A program made the translations under genes and the position numbers. Positions 31,619-35,887 of a DNA stretch of 35,887 nucleotides are shown in pieces; position 1 is the stretch's first letter, and the number at the start of each line of letters is the position of its first letter. Below the pieces are notes generated by a model that saw only the letters and a program-made list of their open reading frames with translations, did not search any database and was not told where the DNA came from. Origin of the DNA: Armatimonadota bacterium (GTDB lineage: Bacteria > Armatimonadota > Fimbriimonadia > Fimbriimonadales > GBS-DC); assembly GCA_030550775.1 (NCBI GenBank), contig JAUQOS010000014.1, positions 1 through 35,887 of the forward strand. Direction: 5' to 3'.

Positions 31619-31915
31619 AGCGTGCCTGCTCAAACAACTTGCCCATGCGGTAGCGGCGCCCAAGGTTTGTAAGGGGTCGGGTCCACTGCAAGCATCGCGA
31701 CACCCGGGGGGCGGATTCCCACAAGAGGTCAGAACATTTATCCACCGTTCCTATCTGGCATACCCACCCTCAGTGGATGTTTTCGTAAGCAGTCTGTCCG
31801 CCTACGGTTCTTTGATAGTCCCTGAGCCAGCCGGCACGATTGCGCGGAGCGGCAAGTCTGGTGAGTTTGCGCGCGCTGCGCCGCCGTAAGAGGTAGAATC
31901 GTTTAGCTGGATCGC
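31619..31915. other. Gene-free region downstream of the dehydrogenase
   Basis: I see no convincing gene or known RNA here. There are some possible structures: ATCCAC (about 31740) with GTGGAT (about 31773) around a 30-base loop, and a GGTAGAAT sequence at 31892-31899. A transcript from the dehydrogenase promoter would run through this stretch to the terminator-like hairpin at 31916. Confidence 0.3.
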
Positions 31916-31941
31916 CCCTGATGCCTCAGGGTTGGCTTTTC
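31916..31941 (+). terminator. Probable Rho-independent terminator
   Basis: CCCTGA and TCAGGG form a 6-bp stem with loop TGCC, followed by TTGGCTTTTC. It is about 300 bases beyond the dehydrogenase stop and is the only plus-strand candidate in the gap. Confidence 0.45.
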
Positions 31942-32084
31942 TGCAGTTTACAGCCACGCCCGAATGTTTCGCGGCGTTTGCTGTTTTTGGGTGTTGAGGT
32001 TCCTCTTACACCACTTGGGGTTTCAAATGTGGTGAGTCCCTCGTCGGAGGCGTGCCCGCCGGCTTTCGCTCTTCACCCCCAGCT

Positions 32085-32200
32085 CTTCCTGATAAAGGGT
32101 CCATCGTTTGGGTTCCACTGCGCGCTCTTCGCAGGGGGATTCTGCTCCTCTGATAAGGGTACAACGCCTAGGTTCAACTCGGCTGTCTTGCCCCCCTCCG
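32085..32200. repeat. Degenerate GATAAGGGT repeat units
   Basis: Two direct copies of a roughly 60-base unit start CTGATAAAGGGT (32089-32100) and CTGATAAGGGT (32150-32160) and continue with similar sequence (TGGGTTCCACT and AGGTTCAACTC). A third copy is inverted at about 32395-32455, where CCCTTATCAG is followed by CTCCTGTAGG. The unit is unknown to me. Confidence 0.55.
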
Positions 32201-32203
32201 TAA

Positions 32204-32540
32204 GGCTCCCCCTGCCCTGCGCGGGGAACCGCCCCCGACCCAGTTCCCCAAACCGCCAAACCACGTTGTAATCGACCACCCGCCCCGCGAGGGGAACCGA
32301 AAAAAACGCCCTCGGTTCCCCCTACGGCGTAGGGGGAACCTGCAGGAGGGGGTTCGAGAAAAATCCATCTCTGCTCTCGGCTTGAGGGGTGCAAGTGGGA
32401 AAGATGCGCCCGCGGCGCCCGAGTTTGGGGTAGAACCGTGTACCCTTATCAGCTCCTGTAGGTTCCCCTCGCGCAGTGGGGGAACCAAATCCCCAGCGGT
32501 TCCCCCTGCCTGTAGGGGGCAACCTCAAGGAGGGGGTTTG
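32204..32540. repeat. Second cluster of GGTTCCCC/GGGGAACC hairpin repeats
   Basis: Related to the array at 20628-20875. Hairpins lie at about 32204-32230, 32314-32340 (a perfect 13-bp stem around a single central base), 32461-32486 and 32499-32524. The linker TGCAGGAGGGGG at 32341 and AAGGAGGGGG at 32527 are the same as in the first array. CTCCTGTAGG at 32454 is its inverse, so units occur in both orientations. The cluster again sits between two convergent genes, ending 47 bases from the stop of the GlmL-like gene. Confidence 0.8.
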
Positions 32541-32586
32541 GTCAAAATCACGCAACAGCTCTGGCAACGGGCAAGGGTGTCCGTGC

Positions 32587-34362
32587 TTACGGTTTGGGTA
32601 AGCCGAGCGCGCTCATCCACTCGATGAGCTTTTGGCGGCGCTGCGTGTTGTCTTGGGGCAGTTGCAGTGGGCGTCCACGCGTGTCGACGACGATGCCTAC
32701 CACGCCGCCCTCCAAAGTGGCCTCAACGGGTTTACCCTTGCCCGCGCCCACATCGAAGCCGCGCGCGGGCTTGAGTGTCGCCTCGATAGTTTCGCCCACG
32801 CCCAGCGGCAACACGCGCAGTTCGCCGTAGCGGAAGGTTTCGCTCTTGCCGTTGAACTCAATGGTTAGGCACGGCTCGCCCTCTTTGCCTTGCCCTACAG
32901 GTGCCACACACGAGCCAAGCCGTATCAGGCAGTCGCGGTCAAACACTTGCGCAGCAGCCTCGGGGTGCACGGTGGAGAGCACGCCCAACTGCGGCATCAT
33001 AAAGATCGAGTCCACCGCGAGCATTGTGACGCCTTCGGGCTGGTAGGCATCCATCATCATCAGCGCGGCTTGGGCGCGTCGGGGCGCGTGGCTTAGCACA
33101 CCGCCACTGCCCACAATCATGTTCAGCTTCATCATATCCACCAGCGTTCTGCCAGTTTCGGTTTGTTCCAGCGCCTCACCGATGGTGCGCTGCTGTTGAA
33201 CACCTTTCAAGCCGCGCGCCAGCTGCTTGTGGTGGATGAATGCCAATCGCAGTGCCTCGCGAGCAACCGCTTGCTCCAGCAGCAGATCTTCGTAGGTTTG
33301 CGGGATGGTGGTGGGACGGATCATTTTGTTGCGCAGGCGGTTGCGCACCTCGTACTCCTCGATATCAAACGGGAGCCAGCGGTAGATGTTGGGAATGCCC
33401 GCCTCCAGCATCACATTGCAGATTGAGTAGCTCATGCCTAAGTTCGCGCTAACAGTGCGCGTGTAGTTGCCATCAAACACTGAGAACACATCGGTGGTCG
33501 CGCCGCCGATGTCCACACCCAAGATGTTAATGCCGCGCTGCTCGGCGATGGTCACCATAATCTTGCCCACGGCGTTGGGCGTGGACATGATGTCGGCAGA
33601 GGTCCAAGTCATGAGCTTGGAGTAGCCGGGCGCTTGCTGCATCACGTGCTCTAAGAACAGTTCGTGGATGGCTTCGCGGGCGGGACCGAGGTTTTCACGC
33701 TCTAGCGTGGGGCGGATGTTGTCCACGATGCGCAGGTCAAACCGCTCGCCCAGTAGGTTTTTGATTTCCTCGCGAGCGTCTTTGTTGCCTGCGAAGATGA
33801 CAGGCAGTCTCATCGTGCCGAAGCGTGGGCGCGGGTCAGCGGCAATCAATAACTCGCCCAGCTCTACCAAGTGCGTAACGGTACCGCCGTCGGTGCCACC
33901 TGAGAGCAGCACAATGTCGGGGCGCAACTCGCGCAGCCGTTGGATTTTTTGGTAGTCTTTGCGCCCATCATCAATGGCTATGACATCCATAATGATGGCA
34001 CCTGCGCCCAGGGCAGCGCGTTGGGCACTTTCGGCAGACATTTGGCGCACCACGCCCATCACCATCATTTGTAGCCCACCACCTGCGCTAGAGGTAGACA
34101 GATACAAATCTACACCACGCTTTTCGTCAATTTGGGGAGTGAGGATTTTGCCATCTTGAATCAGTTGTCTGCCAGTGAGATCTTCCAGCTCGCGCGTGGC
34201 GTTGAGCACACCGATGGTTACATCGTCGAAGGGGGCTTCGACGGTGGTGGGCGCCTCACCGCGGTTGATGAGGCGATACTCATCGCCGCGTTTCTCAATC
34301 AATATCGCTTTGGTGGTTGTGCTGCCACAGTCGGTTGCTAAAATTGATCGCACTTCCGCCAT
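32587..34362 (-). CDS. GlmL/MutL-like protein of the glutamate mutase accessory family
   Basis: A 591-residue protein of the ASKHA ATPase fold, as in GlmL/MutL, which is encoded with adenosylcobalamin-dependent glutamate mutase and is thought to maintain it. The N-terminal phosphate-binding loop is LATDCGSTTTKA (Asp11). Further motifs are DLYLSTSSAGGGLQMMVMG, VLLSGGTDGGTV, VIFAGNKDA, the second nucleotide motif GVDIGGATTDVFSV, and GSGGVLSHAPR. ATG 34362 has GAGAGAGG upstream; the frame extends 10 codons further but crosses its own leader. No mutase subunit (GlmE, GlmS) is nearby, so the partner must be elsewhere or different. Confidence 0.88.
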   Translation of the reverse strand: MAEVRSILATDCGSTTTKAILIEKRGDEYRLINRGEAPTTVEAPFDDVTIGVLNATRELEDLTGRQLIQDGKILTPQIDEKRGVDLYLSTSSAGGGLQMMVMGVVRQMSAESAQRAALGAGAIIMDVIAIDDGRKDYQKIQRLRELRPDIVLLSGGTDGGTVTHLVELGELLIAADPRPRFGTMRLPVIFAGNKDAREEIKNLLGERFDLRIVDNIRPTLERENLGPAREAIHELFLEHVMQQAPGYSKLMTWTSADIMSTPNAVGKIMVTIAEQRGINILGVDIGGATTDVFSVFDGNYTRTVSANLGMSYSICNVMLEAGIPNIYRWLPFDIEEYEVRNRLRNKMIRPTTIPQTYEDLLLEQAVAREALRLAFIHHKQLARGLKGVQQQRTIGEALEQTETGRTLVDMMKLNMIVGSGGVLSHAPRRAQAALMMMDAYQPEGVTMLAVDSIFMMPQLGVLSTVHPEAAAQVFDRDCLIRLGSCVAPVGQGKEGEPCLTIEFNGKSETFRYGELRVLPLGVGETIEATLKPARGFDVGAGKGKPVEATLEGGVVGIVVDTRGRPLQLPQDNTQRRQKLIEWMSALGLPKP

Positions 34363-34397
34363 AACCTCTCTCTCCTGCCCTGCGGTGGGCACGATAG

Positions 34398-34405
34398 AGT
34401 ATACC
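34398..34405 (-). promoter_or_regulatory. Promoter -10 element of the GlmL-like gene
   Basis: GGTATACT on the minus strand, 35 bases upstream of ATG 34362, with GAGAGAGG in the leader. It lies 15 bases from the oppositely directed element of the next gene. Confidence 0.55.
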
Positions 34406-34419
34406 TCTTGGGTTGCGTT

Positions 34420-34427
34420 GGTATAAT
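34420..34427 (+). promoter_or_regulatory. Leaderless -10 element of the MBL-fold lipoprotein gene
   Basis: Perfect GGTATAAT with 7 bases before ATG 34435 (10 before ATG 34438). No Shine-Dalgarno is present. Confidence 0.65.
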
Positions 34428-34434
34428 AGGTGCG

Positions 34435-35538
34435 ATGATGCGCTACTTGGGATGGCTATTTGCCCTCTGGTTGCTGGTTCTTCACGGTTGTGCCCCTTCG
34501 TCGCAGTCGCCTGTTTCGGCAGAGTCGCGCACGGTCTTGCAGCCTGCGCCGCGGGGCGTGTTGCAAGTGGTGTTTCTTGATGTGGGGCAGGGCGATAGCG
34601 CGCTCATCACTTTTCCAAACGGCAAGACGATGCTAATTGATGGGGGCGAGGTGGAGCAGGGGCGCGTGTTAGTACGCAAGCTGCAGCAGTTGGGTGTGCG
34701 CCGACTGGATTGGGTGGTTGCCAGTCACCCGCACAGCGACCATATCGGAGGCTTGATCGAGGTGTTGCGCACGGTGCCCGTGAGCGAGGTATGGGACATC
34801 GGCAGTCCGTATGAGTCGCCCGTCTATCGCGACTTTTTGCGGGCAGTGCGGCAGGCGCGTGCACCAAGTGGAGGTCGCCCCAAGTTTCGTGTGGTGCGCA
34901 GCGGGCTAACGCTGGAGGCTGCGCCGAATGTGCGCGTAAGCGTGCTTGCGCCCCGTGAGCCATTGTTGCAGGGCACGCGCTCGGATCCCAATAACAACAG
35001 TATCGTGTTGCGCCTGGATGCGCCTGGTGGAAGCTTCCTGTTCACGGGCGATATTGAGCGCGAGGGCAGACAACGCCTGTACGCAGCGCGGGCGAACCTG
35101 CGCGCAGATGTGCTGAAAGTCTCGCACCATGGCGCGGCAAATGGCACCGACCGCGCGTTCTTGAACCGCGTGCAGCCGCGCGTGGCGGTGATTTCGGTGG
35201 GGGCAGGCAATCGGTATGGGCATCCACATCGCGAAACGCTGGCGCTGCTGCGCGGGGTGCGCCTCTACCGCACTGATTTGAACGGCGACATCGTGATGCG
35301 TCTGGGAAGCGAACGCAAGCTCCAGATTGCCACCACACGCACGGCGACTGCTGGGTCTACGCGTCCCGTCGCGCGCCCCGCACCTGCGTTTGCAGTGATT
35401 GGCAACCACCGCAGCAAGGTGTATCACGCGCCTGATTGCCCCAGCTTGCCCAAGCCCGAAAACCAAGTGCGGTTTCGCTCGTCGCAGGAGGCAGAGGCAG
35501 CAGGCTATCGCCCGCACACCTGTGTGGAGGGCGAGTAG
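34435..35538 (+). CDS. ComEC/Rec2-like metallo-beta-lactamase-fold lipoprotein
   Basis: A 367-residue exported hydrolase. The N-terminus MMRYLGWLFALWLLVLHGC is a lipoprotein signal with Cys19. The metallo-beta-lactamase domain (about 43-300) shows FLDVGQGDSALI, MLIDGGE, the metal motif ASHPHSDHIGG (His98, His100, Asp102, His103), FTGDIEREG and VSHHGAANGT. This is the soluble hydrolase part found in ComEC and related secreted proteins, which may degrade DNA or other phosphoesters. After a Thr/Pro/Ala linker, the C-terminus has KVYHAPDCPSLPKPEN and AGYRPHTC, an Ada-like small zinc-binding motif often appended to secreted nucleases. ATG 34435 and 34438 are both possible starts. Confidence 0.88.
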   Translation: MMRYLGWLFALWLLVLHGCAPSSQSPVSAESRTVLQPAPRGVLQVVFLDVGQGDSALITFPNGKTMLIDGGEVEQGRVLVRKLQQLGVRRLDWVVASHPHSDHIGGLIEVLRTVPVSEVWDIGSPYESPVYRDFLRAVRQARAPSGGRPKFRVVRSGLTLEAAPNVRVSVLAPREPLLQGTRSDPNNNSIVLRLDAPGGSFLFTGDIEREGRQRLYAARANLRADVLKVSHHGAANGTDRAFLNRVQPRVAVISVGAGNRYGHPHRETLALLRGVRLYRTDLNGDIVMRLGSERKLQIATTRTATAGSTRPVARPAPAFAVIGNHRSKVYHAPDCPSLPKPENQVRFRSSQEAEAAGYRPHTCVEGE

Positions 35539-35579
35539 TAGGTGAGGCGCGGGCAGTGCGCCCGCGCCAGTAGAGACTC

Positions 35580-35887
35580 TTACGGCTCGCCTTGCTGACC
35601 GAAGTTGAATAGCACGACGAGCAGATCTGCGTCGTCTACGACGCCGTCGTAGTTTAGGTCAGAGGCGAGATTGTTGCCTGTCTGCCCGAAGTTGAACAGT
35701 ACCTCCAACAGGTCGGCGTCGTCAATGATGTTGTCATTGTTCGCGTCGCCTGGCGCGCCCGACACAAAGGCGACGGGCAGCAGGTTCGGGATGGTGATGC
35801 CGTCTTCAAGCGTTGCGAGCCAGCCGTGCGGTTTCACCCACACTTTGAAGGTACCGCTGGGCACATTCGGCACGGTGAACGCGCCCG
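35580..35887 (-). CDS. C-terminal part of a third dockerin-tailed secreted protein
   Basis: The frame is open to the right edge, so the N-terminal part lies outside the window. The visible 102 residues start with a beta domain (FTVPNVPSGTFKVWVKPHGW, ITIPNLLPVAF), resembling a carboxypeptidase-regulatory-type module. Two dockerin-like repeats follow, GDANNDNIIDDADLLEVLF and DLNYDGVVDDADLLVVLF, ending FGQQGEP. The design is the same as at the end of the 7523-9298 gene. It is convergent with the MBL-fold gene, 41 bases apart. Confidence 0.85.
   Translation of the reverse strand, partial: GAFTVPNVPSGTFKVWVKPHGWLATLEDGITIPNLLPVAFVSGAPGDANNDNIIDDADLLEVLFNFGQTGNNLASDLNYDGVVDDADLLVVLFNFGQQGEP

Noticed and set aside
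31660-31735. Possible signal recognition particle RNA, from GGTCGGGTCC and GCAAGCA
   Set aside because: The conserved GGAAG and AGCAG loop sequences are missing, so the likeness is superficial.
31816-31935. Possible 6S-like RNA, from a CCCTGAGCC motif and a distant CTCAGGG
   Set aside because: The CTCAGGG arm is better used in the local terminator hairpin, and no long central-bubble structure with conserved flanks could be drawn.
31921-32271. A 116-residue open frame in the gene-free region
   Set aside because: It begins inside the terminator-like hairpin, reads through the GATAAGGGT repeats and shows no ribosome site or recognisable domain.
32349-32366. tRNA T-arm-like GGTTCGAG sequence
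   Set aside because: No acceptor, D or anticodon arm could be formed around it.

Overview
The window reads as a GC-rich chromosomal segment from a free-living bacterium, most likely a thermophilic member of the Armatimonadota or a close relative. That placement is an inference. It rests on a prepilin-like protein with a C-terminal H-x9-DG motif, a DUF1080 protein, three secreted proteins ending in paired dockerin-like repeats of the form DADLLxVLFxFG, and otherwise ordinary housekeeping genes scattered in short operons. No rRNA, tRNA, CRISPR array or intact insertion sequence was seen.

Layout. 1-1693: tail of an unidentified gene, ruvC, two small membrane-protein genes and a rhodanese lipoprotein gene, all on the plus strand. 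1698-7506: a class I aminotransferase gene (minus) divergent from an enolase-superfamily gene, then a DNA photolyase gene and a GT39-type glycosyltransferase gene. 7523-10581: two secreted dockerin-tailed proteins (minus); the first carries nine Trp-centred repeats that look like a beta-propeller. 11006-14080: a DUF1573 protein whose N-terminal part looks like a zinc-less matrixin, a small membrane-anchored protein, acpS and purN. 14090-15486: a minus-strand cassette of very short genes that resemble phage head-completion and holin proteins, with frame damage. 15545-20563: ribBA, an M50 site-2-type protease, archaeal-type phosphoglycerate mutase (apgM) and an amidohydrolase. 20564-21025: a tandem array of strong hairpins. 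21026-23296: a two-domain DUF1080 protein and a prepilin-like protein (minus). 23526-24596: queG. 24540-28789: a minus-strand operon of nuoL, a Na/Ca exchanger gene and a truncated mfd. 28853-31618: a Kef-type antiporter with an RCK domain and a zinc alcohol dehydrogenase. 31619-32586: about 970 bases with no gene, holding a second hairpin and repeat cluster. 32587-35538: a GlmL-like protein (minus) and a metallo-beta-lactamase-fold lipoprotein (plus). 35580 to the end: the C-terminus of a third dockerin-tailed protein.

The most striking global signal is regulatory. A GGTAYAMT -10 element recurs upstream of genes. At about half of its sites it lies 6-11 bases from the start codon with no well-placed Shine-Dalgarno, which implies leaderless mRNAs. 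At the other sites it lies 20-39 bases away, always with a Shine-Dalgarno between. Other points worth following are the Mfd reduced to its UvrB-homology module, the catalytically dead matrixin-like domain fused to DUF1573, the phage-like cassette, and two related arrays of palindromic repeats, both in convergent intergenic regions.
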